Source: CAUJIW01 sp963205175 (lineage in GTDB: Bacteria > Pseudomonadota > Alphaproteobacteria > Sphingomonadales > Sphingomonadaceae). From it: a stretch of 18,836 nucleotides of DNA. Below, one piece after another: positions 1 through 7,283 of the stretch. The DNA is taken from NCBI GenBank assembly GCA_041060555.1, contig JBEUDS010000036.1; one strand, written 5' to 3'. Position 1 is the stretch's first letter. Each line of letters starts with the position of its first letter. The translations under genes and the position numbers were made by a program. A model generated the notes under the pieces. That model saw nothing but the letters and a program-made list of their open reading frames with translations, was not told the origin of the DNA and ran no database searches.

Positions 1-2
1 AA

Positions 3-77
3 GGCATGGCCGAACTCAACCAACCCATGATCGAGGAGGAAAATCAGCCCCTACACATCACCGCCAAAGCCGCCTGA
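3..77 (+). CDS. Possible C-terminal end of an unknown gene entering from the left
   Basis: An open frame enters from the window edge and stops at TGA 75-77. It reads roughly GMAELNQPMIEEENQPLHI and then ends in ...TAKAA. The peptide is acidic in the middle and shows no motif. It could be the tail of a longer upstream gene or chance. It overlaps the last 27 nt of the minus-strand sulfotransferase frame, whose own C-terminus looks unnatural, so at least one of the two ends is probably not genuine. I do not recognise a family. Confidence 0.3.
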   Translation, partial: GMAELNQPMIEEENQPLHITAKAA

Positions 78-812
78 CGATGGCCCACGGCCACAGCCGA
101 AATTACACCACCTTGACGGACGCGACCGTCGTGCCAGGCCGAGGACACCCTGACTGTAGGAGCGGTTGCGCGGCTTCAGCGAGATGGCCTCCACCGGCAC
201 GTCCAGGTCGAGCTGACGCCCATAGTCGGCCAGGAAATCGACCGGGTTGCGCCGGAACGCCTCGTAGAGAAACACATGCACCCGGTCGGCGCCGAACAGC
301 GCCTGGTAGCAGGCGACGAGGCGATCATAGGCGAAATGGTCGAAGCTGAAGCGCGGCACCTTGTGGGGCTGGGCAATCGCGCCATGGAGATAATCGTCGG
401 GAAACAGGTAACGGTGCGGCCGGTATGTGCCGCCGCCGCGCAGATATTGCTGATACGTCGCAGCGATCGCGTCAGCCTGGACGCGAATGAAAATGACGAT
501 CCGCGCCCCTGGCAGCGTCGCCTTCAGCCGCCCCGCGACCTCTTTCGACAGACAGCCCATCATGGCGCCATTATGCGGATAGCCGCTCAGGCCCTCCTCG
601 CACAGCACCAGTCGCGCCGCGCCACCGGTCTGGCTGTCGATGAGCGCGCGCGCCCGAGCGGGATCGAAGGTGAACGCGCCATCCCGCAGGAATGCCTGTC
701 GCACCGTGGCGCGTGGCACATAGGTCGCGTTGCGCGCCATCGGATAATAGACCTGCTGAAACCAGGTGGTGGCGGTCTTGTGATAGCCGATGTGGATGAG
801 AGCGTCTGTCAT
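51..812 (-). CDS. Sulfotransferase-like protein, C-terminus doubtful
   Basis: This 253-residue frame resembles bacterial PAPS-dependent sulfotransferases. Near the N-terminus, HIGYHKTATTWFQQ matches the 5'-phosphosulfate-binding P-loop variant (G-x-x-KT-x-TT). Further on, ARIVIFIRVQADAIAATYQQYL fits the 3'-phosphate-binding strand and helix with its Arg. NRSYSQGVLGLARR resembles the usual late Asn-x-Ser segment. I start at the second ATG (812) because family members put the P-loop almost at the N-terminus; an ATG at 833 adds seven residues, and neither has a clear Shine-Dalgarno. After about residue 225 the sequence becomes a Ser/Arg/Gly-rich run unlike the family, which suggests a frameshift, truncation or read-through into foreign sequence. 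The natural substrate, possibly a surface glycan, cannot be inferred. The gene is divergent from the M28 peptidase gene. Confidence 0.65.
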   Translation of the reverse strand: MTDALIHIGYHKTATTWFQQVYYPMARNATYVPRATVRQAFLRDGAFTFDPARARALIDSQTGGAARLVLCEEGLSGYPHNGAMMGCLSKEVAGRLKATLPGARIVIFIRVQADAIAATYQQYLRGGGTYRPHRYLFPDDYLHGAIAQPHKVPRFSFDHFAYDRLVACYQALFGADRVHVFLYEAFRRNPVDFLADYGRQLDLDVPVEAISLKPRNRSYSQGVLGLARRSRPSRWCNFGCGRGPSSGGFGGDV

Positions 813-1024
813 GCGGGGTCGTCGGGCTGCCATACGGGCGGAGTGGGAACAGGACGTGATACGGCCACCGAACCGCCGCCCCCTCGCCGGTCGTCGATCA
901 GTTCATCGCAATGGTGCCGGCGGACTCACGGGTCAGCCGGCGGCCTCAACCCGACCGTCAAGACGTGACTTGCCCTGTCCATCCCTCCCCGCCTAACCTG
1001 TCCACTTCCCTGTCGGAGGTCATG

Positions 1025-2464
1025 ATGCGTCACCCGCTGTTGCTGCTTGCCCTGGTTTCCCTTGCTCAGGCCACCGCGCCGCTGGCCGTCGCCGCGCCCA
1101 AGGCCAGGGTCGTCAAGGCCGCCACGGCGGCAACACCCGAGAGCATCGCCATCGGCCTGGCCGCCAGACTGGCGGACACCTCCGAGAACGGTCTCGCCTA
1201 TGGCCTGGTGCGCGACCTCACCACCGAGATCGGCCCGCGCCTGGCCGGTACCGACGCCGAGAAGCGCGCCGCCGACTGGGCGATGGCCCGTTTCAAGGCG
1301 CTGGGCATCGACACGGTGTGGACAGAGCCCTTCACCATCAAGGGCTGGCAGCGCGGCATCGAGCGCGCCGAGATCACCGCACCCAGCCCGCAGCCCCTGG
1401 TGATCACCGCGCTAGGCAATACGCCAGCCACGCCGCCGGAGGGCATCGAGGCGCCGATCGTGCTGTTCCCCACCTACAAGGCGTTCATCGACGCGCCGGC
1501 GGACACCGTGCGCGGCAGGATCGTCGTCGTCACCGAGCAGACGGTGCGCCTTCAGGACGGCGGCGGCTACGGTGCCGCCGGTGCCTTGCGCCGCAACGGA
1601 CCGGCGGAAGCCTCCCGGCGCGGGGCGGTGGCCTACCTGCTGCGCTCGCTGGGCACCCACGAACACCGTTTCCCGCACACCGGCTCCACTGTGTTCCCCG
1701 AGGATGTGACACCGCTGCCGGCCGCCGCCCTGTCGCCGCCGGACGCCGAACAGCTGGAACGGCTGGTCGCCAAGGGCGAGCCGGTGCGGCTGCGTCTGAC
1801 GCTGTCCCCGCAGTCCCTTGGCCCGGTCAGCAGCCAGAATGTCATCGCCGAGATCAGGGGCCGGGAGAAGCCGGACGAGATCATCCTCATCGGCGCGCAC
1901 CTCGATTCGTGGGATCTCGGCACTGGTGCCATCGACGATGGCGCCGGCGTCGCGATCGTCATGGCGGCGGCAAAGATGATTCGCGATCTGCCGACCCCGC
2001 CCCGGCGGACGGTGCGCATCGTCCTGTTCGGCGCCGAGGAACCGGGCCTGCTGGGTGCCCGCGCCTATGTCGCGGCCCACAAGGCGGCGCTGGACAAGCA
2101 CGTCCTGGCAACCGAGGCCGACTTCGGCCAGGGGCCGGTCTATCGCTTCTCGACCAACGTCGCCGACCCCGCCCACCCGGCGCTTGAACGCATCCGCGCC
2201 AGCCTGCGACCGCTCGGGATCATCCCCGGTACCAACCGCGCCCATGGCGGTCCCGATATCGGGCCGATGCAGGCGCTTGGCGTGCCGGTGGTCAACCTGG
2301 AGCTGGACGGCACCGACTATTTCGACACCCACCACACGCCCGACGACGTGCTCAACCGCATCGAGCCTGCCCGTATCAGCCAGACATCGGCCGCCTACGC
2401 GATCTACACCTACCTCGCGGCCGAGCTGGAGGGCGACTATCGGCCCACCGCAGCCCCCCAATAA
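1025..2464 (+). CDS. Secreted M28 family metallopeptidase (carboxypeptidase Q-like) with PA-type insert
   Basis: A 479-residue zinc peptidase, probably exported. The N-terminus, MRHPLLLLALVSLAQATAPL, ends in an AVA-A type signal-peptidase site. The zinc-ligand series of family M28 is visible: His in GAHLDSWD (about residue 292), Asp in IDDGAG (304), the Glu pair in FGAEEPG (338-339), an acidic residue in ATEADFG and His in DTHHTPDD (about 436). The stretch from roughly residue 140 to 260 matches a protease-associated insert, as in plasma glutamate carboxypeptidase-type enzymes. GGAGG at 1015-1019 sits five bases before ATG 1025; ATG 1022 is also possible but too close to the ribosome site. 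The likely role is hydrolysis of peptides or dipeptides in the periplasm. The gene lies 50 nt upstream of the DsbD-like gene on the same strand. Confidence 0.9.
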   Translation: MRHPLLLLALVSLAQATAPLAVAAPKARVVKAATAATPESIAIGLAARLADTSENGLAYGLVRDLTTEIGPRLAGTDAEKRAADWAMARFKALGIDTVWTEPFTIKGWQRGIERAEITAPSPQPLVITALGNTPATPPEGIEAPIVLFPTYKAFIDAPADTVRGRIVVVTEQTVRLQDGGGYGAAGALRRNGPAEASRRGAVAYLLRSLGTHEHRFPHTGSTVFPEDVTPLPAAALSPPDAEQLERLVAKGEPVRLRLTLSPQSLGPVSSQNVIAEIRGREKPDEIILIGAHLDSWDLGTGAIDDGAGVAIVMAAAKMIRDLPTPPRRTVRIVLFGAEEPGLLGARAYVAAHKAALDKHVLATEADFGQGPVYRFSTNVADPAHPALERIRASLRPLGIIPGTNRAHGGPDIGPMQALGVPVVNLELDGTDYFDTHHTPDDVLNRIEPARISQTSAAYAIYTYLAAELEGDYRPTAAPQ

Positions 2465-2514
2465 GTCATCGCGCGGGCTTTGTCCGCGCCGTTGGCCGGC
2501 TTATGTAGGGCGGC

Positions 2515-4665
2515 ATGAAACGCATCCTTCTGTTGCTCGCCGCCTTGCTGGTGGCCGCGTCGCCCGCGCAGGCCAATCCGGTCCAGCGCGACCACACCAC
2601 CGTCGAACTGGTCGCCGAGAGCCAGACCATCGCCGCCGGCCGACCCGTGACACTGGCGCTCCGGCTGACTCCGGCCGCCGGCTGGCACACCTACTGGAAA
2701 AACCCCGGCGACAGCGGCCTGGAGACCAGCCTCGACTGGACTCTGCCGGCCGGCTTCAGCGCCAGCGACATCGCCTACCCGACACCGGTGCGCGTCCCCT
2801 TCGGCGACCTCGTCAACTATGGCTACAAGGCGGACGCCACACTGCTGGTGACGCTGACGCCGCCGGCCACCCTGGCGCCGGGCGCCGCCATTCCGCTCCG
2901 TACCAAGGCAAGCTGGCTGGTGTGCGACGACCAGCAGTGCGTGCCCGAGGATGCCGAACTGACGCTGACGCTGACGGCCGGCGATGGCGCCACCGACCCC
3001 GCCCAGGCCACCCTGTTCGCCGCCGCGCGGGCAGCCATGCCGCTGCCGGTCGACTGGCCGGCTCGCTTCACCGTCAGTGGCGATCAGTTCCGGCTCACCG
3101 TACCGTTGGGCGTTGCCGCCAAGGGCATCGAGCAGGTCTATTTCTTTCCGCTCGATGATGGCGCCATCACCTATGCCGAGAGCCAGGACGTGGTTGTCGA
3201 CGGCGACCGGCTGTGGCTGACCACCAAGGCCGGTTACAAGACGACGCTGGACCGGGTGTCGGGTGTGCTCACCATCAAGCTCGCCGGCGCGCCCAAGGCC
3301 AACGCCTATCTGCTGACCGCGACGCGTGACGACAAGGCCGCCTCGGCCGTGCCGGCCGGCGCCCGGCCGCTGTCGGCGAACACCCAGGGCGGCCCGCCAT
3401 CGGGCGGCAGTGACGTGCCGCTGCTGCTGACCGCGCTGGGCGGCGCCCTGCTGGGCGGCCTGCTGCTCAACCTGATGCCCTGTGTGTTCCCGATTCTCAG
3501 CCTGAAGGCGCTCGGCCTCGCCCGCGCCGGCGAATCCGATGCCCATGCCCGCGTCGAGGCGGTCGCCTACACTGCCGGCGTGCTGGCGACCATGGCGGCG
3601 CTCGGCGGCCTGCTGCTGGCGCTACGGGCCGGCGGCGACGCGGTGGGCTGGGCCTTCCACTTGCAGGACCCGCGCCTGGTCGCGCTGCTGGCACTGCTGA
3701 TGACGGCAATCGGGCTCAACCTCGCGGGTCTGTTCGAGATCAACCTCGCCATCGCCGGCAGCGGTCAGCGGCTGGTCAGCCAGGGTGGCACCCAGGGCGC
3801 CTTCTGGACCGGCGCGCTCGCCGTCCTGGTGGCAACGCCGTGCACCGCGCCGTTCATGGCCGCCTCGCTGGGGGCAACGCTGACCCTGCCGGCCAGCCTG
3901 TCGATGCTGGTCTACCTCGGCCTCGGCCTCGGCATGGCGCTGCCGTTCCTGGCCATCGGCTTCGTGCCGGCGTTGCGTCGCCGCCTGCCGCGCCCCGGCG
4001 CGTGGATGGACGGGTTCCGCCGGCTGCTGGCCTTCCCGATGCTGTCCACCGCGCTGTGGCTGTTCTGGGTGATGGGTCAGCAGGTCGGCGTCGACGGCAT
4101 GGCCCTGGCGCTGGCGCTCGCCCTGCTGACCGCGCTGCTGCTGTGGTCGGTCGGCCGCGCCCAGACTGCCCACCGGCCGACGCGCTGGCGCTGGATCACC
4201 ACCCTCGTCGTGGTCGGACTCGCCGGTAGCGCGACCCTGACCCGCGTCGGCGGCGATCCGGCGACGCCCGGCGCCGGACTGGCGACCGCCAGCGACAACC
4301 CGCTGGGCGCCACCGCCTATTCCGATGCGCGGCTTGAGGCCCTGCTGGCCGCCGGCACACCCACCTTCGTCTACTTCACCGCCGACTGGTGCGTGACTTG
4401 CAAGGTCAACGAGAAGGTGGCGCTGTTCCGCGACGATGTGGCGGCCACCTTCCGCGAGGCCGGCGTGGTGACGCTGGAGGGCGACTGGACCCGGCGCGAC
4501 GCGGAGATCGCCGCCACCTTGAAGCGCTACGGGCGCGACGGGGTGCCGCTTTACCTCTATTTCGCGCCCGATCGCCGACGCGACGCGCCGGTCATCCTGC
4601 CGCAGGTGCTGACGGTGCAAACACTCATCAATGTCGTGCGTGGCCAGGATGTGATGCGCGGCTGA
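2515..4665 (+). CDS. Thiol:disulfide interchange protein, DsbD/ScsB type
   Basis: A 716-residue protein that carries reducing power from the cytoplasm across the inner membrane to periplasmic thiol proteins. It has a signal peptide (residues 1-20, cleavage near AQA-N) and a large periplasmic N-terminal region to about residue 300 with the paired Cys137/Cys142 (WLVCDDQQC). The transmembrane DsbD/CcdA-type domain follows (about 302-575) with Cys323 in NLMPCVFPI and Cys443 in ATPCTAPF, the two membrane redox cysteines. A C-terminal thioredoxin-like domain carries ADWCVTCK (Cys626/Cys629). All three redox pairs are therefore present. The long N-terminal domain (about 300 residues) and total length exceed E. 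coli DsbD (about 565) and fit the ScsB-like branch. A weak AGGG precedes the ATG. No dedicated periplasmic partner such as DsbC or ScsC is adjacent. Confidence 0.92.
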   Translation: MKRILLLLAALLVAASPAQANPVQRDHTTVELVAESQTIAAGRPVTLALRLTPAAGWHTYWKNPGDSGLETSLDWTLPAGFSASDIAYPTPVRVPFGDLVNYGYKADATLLVTLTPPATLAPGAAIPLRTKASWLVCDDQQCVPEDAELTLTLTAGDGATDPAQATLFAAARAAMPLPVDWPARFTVSGDQFRLTVPLGVAAKGIEQVYFFPLDDGAITYAESQDVVVDGDRLWLTTKAGYKTTLDRVSGVLTIKLAGAPKANAYLLTATRDDKAASAVPAGARPLSANTQGGPPSGGSDVPLLLTALGGALLGGLLLNLMPCVFPILSLKALGLARAGESDAHARVEAVAYTAGVLATMAALGGLLLALRAGGDAVGWAFHLQDPRLVALLALLMTAIGLNLAGLFEINLAIAGSGQRLVSQGGTQGAFWTGALAVLVATPCTAPFMAASLGATLTLPASLSMLVYLGLGLGMALPFLAIGFVPALRRRLPRPGAWMDGFRRLLAFPMLSTALWLFWVMGQQVGVDGMALALALALLTALLLWSVGRAQTAHRPTRWRWITTLVVVGLAGSATLTRVGGDPATPGAGLATASDNPLGATAYSDARLEALLAAGTPTFVYFTADWCVTCKVNEKVALFRDDVAATFREAGVVTLEGDWTRRDAEIAATLKRYGRDGVPLYLYFAPDRRRDAPVILPQVLTVQTLINVVRGQDVMRG

Positions 4666-4721
4666 CGCCCCGGCCGCGCCGACAAGCCGACATCAGCGAC
4701 AAATAAGCCCAATCGCACGCC

Positions 4722-4752
4722 AGCATGGTTCTCGCGGCCAAGCCGCCATGCT
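4722..4752. repeat. Inverted repeat upstream of the small secreted protein gene
   Basis: AGCATGG (4722-4728) and CCATGCT (4746-4752) form a perfect 7-bp inverted repeat with a 17-nt spacer, ending 27 nt before the ATG at 4780. It may be a regulator-binding site or a stem-loop. It lies in the 114-nt gap after the DsbD-like gene. No U-tract follows, so a terminator is unlikely. Confidence 0.35.
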
Positions 4753-4779
4753 AGGGTGAAGCAAAGAAAGGTGGTTCCC

Positions 4780-5295
4780 ATGCGTAATCTCCGCGCGACC
4801 CGCGCCCTCCCCGCCCTGCTTGCCGCAATCCTCGCGACCGGCGCGGCTTCCGGCGCCCGGGCCCAGGAGAGCGGTGGAACCGCACCCGCAGCACCTGCGG
4901 CGCCCTCCTCCTCCGAGGCGGCCCCGGCGGCGACACCGGTCAGCAGCACTGGCCAGGTTGAGCAATACCAGCGGCGCATTCGCCAGGCAGTGACGCCGGA
5001 CGAGGTGCGGCTGGCCTGCAAATCACCCAGCGGCAGCCTGACCATCAACGACGAGATCATCGTCTGTGCCGAGCGGGATCCCAATCACCGCTACCGGGTG
5101 CCGGAGGACGCCGCCCGGCGGCCGGTCGACCCCGAGCAGGATTCGCCCACAGCGCGCGCCAACGCCACCATGAGCGCCCATGAAACCGCTCCGGTAGGCT
5201 CGATGCCGGACAAGGCGACCGGCGCGCTCAACCCGGTGGCGCTGGGCAAGACGATCAAGAAGCTGATCGAAAAGGGTACCGAGGACCAGGACTGA
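4780..5295 (+). CDS. Small secreted protein of unknown function with two cysteines
   Basis: A 171-residue protein with a clear signal peptide (MRNLRATRALPALLAAILAT, then a GARA-Q cleavage-like site near residue 28). A Pro/Ala/Ser-rich low-complexity linker follows (about 30-58), then a more conserved-looking core. The core contains Cys80 and Cys96 around LTINDEIIVCAERDPN, followed by HRYRVP. The pattern D-E-I-x-V-C-x-R ... Y-R-x-P recalls small exported proteins of unknown function common in sphingomonads and other alphaproteobacteria; this is recollection, not a search result. The two cysteines could form a disulfide, which would suit its position behind a DsbD-type gene, but that link is inference. 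AAAGG at 4767-4771 supports ATG 4780; an upstream in-frame GTG at 4756 lacks such a site. I assign no function. Confidence 0.7.
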   Translation: MRNLRATRALPALLAAILATGAASGARAQESGGTAPAAPAAPSSSEAAPAATPVSSTGQVEQYQRRIRQAVTPDEVRLACKSPSGSLTINDEIIVCAERDPNHRYRVPEDAARRPVDPEQDSPTARANATMSAHETAPVGSMPDKATGALNPVALGKTIKKLIEKGTEDQD

Positions 5296-5379
5296 GCCGC
5301 GCCGGCCGGGCAACAGGGTTCAGGGAAGGCGGTGTGGGGGCAGCCTCGCTGGCGTGACCCGCGACGCTCCCGCTGGCCA

Positions 5380-5395
5380 TTAAGCCTGCTTTAAG
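5380..5395 (+). promoter_or_regulatory. CtrA-like binding site (TTAA-N7-TTAA) upstream of motA
   Basis: TTAA at 5380-5383 and TTAA at 5391-5394 are separated by exactly seven bases, matching the CtrA consensus TTAA-N7-TTAA; the usual trailing C is G here. The site ends about 50 nt before the motA ATG. A further half-site TTAAC lies at 5420-5424. CtrA is the conserved alphaproteobacterial response regulator that controls many flagellar genes, so position and neighbour agree. Binding is inferred. Confidence 0.6.
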
Positions 5396-5407
5396 CAAGT
5401 TGATCGA

Positions 5408-5422
5408 TAACGGTTGCCGTTA
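5408..5422. repeat. Short perfect inverted repeat in the motA leader
   Basis: TAACGG (5408-5413) and CCGTTA (5417-5422) flank a 3-nt loop, 22 nt before the motA start codon. It could be an RNA hairpin in the 5' leader or an operator half. It overlaps the extra TTAAC half-site. Nothing else explains it. Confidence 0.3.
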
Positions 5423-5444
5423 ACCACAGGGTTTCAACGGCGCC

Positions 5445-6317
5445 ATGTTCATCATTATCGGCCTTGCCATCGTCATGGGTTGCGTGTTCGGCACCTTCGT
5501 GCTGTTCGGCGGCAAGTTCGACATCATCGCCCACGCGCTGCCCCACGAAATGATGTCGATCGGTGGCGCCGCGATCGGCGCCTTCGTCATCGCCAATTCG
5601 GTGCCGGTGCTCAAGCGCGCCGGCAAGGGCATCGGCCGCGCCTTCAAGGGCGAGAAGTGGAAGAAGGACGACTACCGCGACCTGCTGTGCATGCTGTTCG
5701 TCCTCATCAAGACCATGCGCACCAAGGGCGTGGTGGCCATCGAAGGCCATATCGAGCGCCCGGAAGAATCGAAGATCTTCCAGAACTTCCCCAATGTCGC
5801 CGCGGATCATCACGTGGTGGACTTCATCTGCGACTATCTGCGGATGATGACCATGAACTTCGAGGATCCGCACCAGGTGGATGACGCCATGGAGAAGGAT
5901 CTCGAAAACCACCACCAGGAAGAGCACGCCGCCCAGCACGCGTTGCAGAATATGGCCGACGGTCTGCCGGCCATCGGCATCGTCGCCGCGGTGCTCGGCG
6001 TCATCAAGACCATGGGCTCCATCGACCAGCCCACCGAGGTGCTGGGCGCGATGATCGGCGGCGCGCTGACCGGTACCTTCCTTGGCGTGCTTCTGTCCTA
6101 TTGCGTCGTCGGCCCCATTGCCGCCCGTCTGGCGCAGGTGCTGGAGGACGAGGGCAAATTCATGGGTCTGGTGAAGACCGTGCTCATCGCCCATCTGCAG
6201 GGCCTGGCGCCGCAGGTGGCGGTCGAGATCGGCCGCCGCAACACCCCCAGCATCCATGCCCCGACCTTTGTCGAGCTGGAAGAAGCCATCAACAACCTGC
6301 CCAACGATCTGGCCTGA
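5445..6317 (+). CDS. motA: Flagellar motor stator protein MotA
   Basis: A 290-residue inner-membrane proton-channel subunit that partners MotB to drive flagellar rotation. The length matches MotA (295 in E. coli). Key residues line up with a constant +2 offset from E. coli: Arg92 and Glu100 in the cytoplasmic loop (MRTKGVVAIEGHIERP), Pro175 in ADGLPAIGIV and Pro224 in VVGPIAARL. Membrane segments are visible at about 2-20, 36-56, 174-190 and 203-223. The start follows a CtrA-like box; the ribosome site is weak (CAGGG, distant). motB is not next to it: the neighbour is xerD on the opposite strand, an arrangement known from Caulobacter and other alphaproteobacteria. The organism is therefore presumably flagellated. 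Confidence 0.96.
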   Translation: MFIIIGLAIVMGCVFGTFVLFGGKFDIIAHALPHEMMSIGGAAIGAFVIANSVPVLKRAGKGIGRAFKGEKWKKDDYRDLLCMLFVLIKTMRTKGVVAIEGHIERPEESKIFQNFPNVAADHHVVDFICDYLRMMTMNFEDPHQVDDAMEKDLENHHQEEHAAQHALQNMADGLPAIGIVAAVLGVIKTMGSIDQPTEVLGAMIGGALTGTFLGVLLSYCVVGPIAARLAQVLEDEGKFMGLVKTVLIAHLQGLAPQVAVEIGRRNTPSIHAPTFVELEEAINNLPNDLA

Positions 6318-6328
6318 GCAAAGGCCAG
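6309..6328. terminator. Hairpin between convergent motA and xerD
   Basis: CTGGCC (6309-6314), an 8-nt loop containing the motA stop codon, and GGCCAG (6323-6328) form a perfect 6-bp stem located between the two convergent stop codons. The position suits a shared terminator, but no T-run follows on either side, so an intrinsic terminator is uncertain. Confidence 0.3.
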
Positions 6329-6333
6329 GCGCT

Positions 6334-7278
6334 TCAATCCGCCGGGTCGGCGGGGGGGCGGCGGCGCCGCGTGCCGTCGGCCAGCGGATGCTTCTCCTGC
6401 ACCAGCTCCACCAGGCGCTTCTCCGCGACATGGGTGTAGATCTGCGTGGTCGCGATATCCGCGTGGCCCAGCATCTGCTGCAAGGCGCGCAGATCAGCAC
6501 CGTTTTCCAGCAGGTGGGTGGCGAAGGCATGACGCAGCACGTGCGGCGACAGCCGTTCGGGCGGAATGCCGGCCTCAAGCCCCAGCGCCTTGACCAGCTG
6601 ATACAGGCGGATGCGGCTGAGGTGTCCGGTCCTGCCACCGGAGGGGAAAAGGTAGCGGCTGTCGGCGGGAACATGGACCCGATGCGCCAGCACGGCGGCC
6701 ACGGCCCGTCCGCCAAGCGGTACCAGGCGCTCCCTGCCCCCCTTGCCCTTCAGGATCAGATAAGGCCGACCTTCCTGAATGGCGTTGCGCGGCAGCGACA
6801 CCAGTTCGCTCGCCCGCAGCCCCGAGCCGTAGAGCAGCTCGATGAGCGCGGTCAGCCGCTGCGTCTGGGCGGTCGGCTGGCGGGCCTGGCGGTCGGCCAG
6901 CGTCGCGAACAACCGGTCGACATCGCCATCGGAAAGTGACTTGGGCAGCCGTCGGTGGGCGACCGGCGACAGCAGATCAAGGGTCGGATTGTCGGCCCGC
7001 CAGCCCTCGGCGTAGGCGAACAGGAAGAACTGGCGCAGACAGGAACGCTTGCGGGCGATCGAGGCGCTGCTGAGCCCCGCCTGCGCCGCGAGCCAGGCCT
7101 TGAGATCGTCCGCCGTCGCCGCTGTCAGCCGCCCGTGCAAGGCCTGGCTGATCAGGCGCAGGTCACGACCGTAGGCGGCGACGGTGTTGCGTGCGGCGCC
7201 TTTTTCCGACGCCAGCATGTCAAGAAACAGGCTGATCGCGGCAGCATCGTCGGGCAGACTGCTGGCCGGACCACCCAT
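6334..7278 (-). CDS. xerD: Site-specific tyrosine recombinase XerD
   Basis: A 314-residue cytoplasmic recombinase which, with XerC, resolves chromosome dimers at dif near the division septum. The N-terminal SAM-like DNA-binding domain spans about residues 11-100 and the catalytic domain about 110-300. The catalytic set is complete: Arg155 (GLRASEL), Lys near 179 (LKGKGGRERLVPLG), His246 and Arg249 (HVLRHAFATHLL), His272 (MLGHADI) and the nucleophile Tyr281 (TQIYTHV). Gene order, length and the LSPHVLRH form favour XerD over a phage integrase; XerC cannot be fully excluded without a tree. It is the last gene of a three-gene minus-strand unit. Its ATG lies 5 nt after the stop of the preceding gene, with AGGGG overlapping that stop, so translational coupling is likely. 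Confidence 0.93.
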   Translation of the reverse strand: MGGPASSLPDDAAAISLFLDMLASEKGAARNTVAAYGRDLRLISQALHGRLTAATADDLKAWLAAQAGLSSASIARKRSCLRQFFLFAYAEGWRADNPTLDLLSPVAHRRLPKSLSDGDVDRLFATLADRQARQPTAQTQRLTALIELLYGSGLRASELVSLPRNAIQEGRPYLILKGKGGRERLVPLGGRAVAAVLAHRVHVPADSRYLFPSGGRTGHLSRIRLYQLVKALGLEAGIPPERLSPHVLRHAFATHLLENGADLRALQQMLGHADIATTQIYTHVAEKRLVELVQEKHPLADGTRRRRPPADPAD

Positions 7279-7283
7279 GGCCC

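Noticed and set aside
115..130. Hairpin GACGG...CCGTC as a terminator for the gene ending at 77
   Set aside because: It is a five-bp stem with no T-run, within a region of uncertain coding status.
834..1024. Search for a promoter or RNA gene in the gap between the sulfotransferase and M28 genes
   Set aside because: No convincing -35/-10 pair, palindrome or RNA fold was visible beyond the ribosome site of the M28 gene.
2471..2489. Terminator hairpin (GCGCGG/CCGCGC) between the M28 and DsbD genes
   Set aside because: The stem is short, no T-run follows, and it lies within 26 nt of the next start codon; GC-rich chance pairing is likely.
1412..3546. Long minus-strand open frames opposite the M28 peptidase and DsbD genes
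   Set aside because: The plus-strand products have full zinc ligands and all six redox cysteines; the minus frames read as low-complexity antisense.
5380..5412. Sigma-28 flagellar promoter before motA (CGATAA with an upstream TAAG)
   Set aside because: The -10 part matches only partly and the spacing to either TAAG is wrong (18 or 7 instead of about 15), whereas the CtrA spacing is exact.
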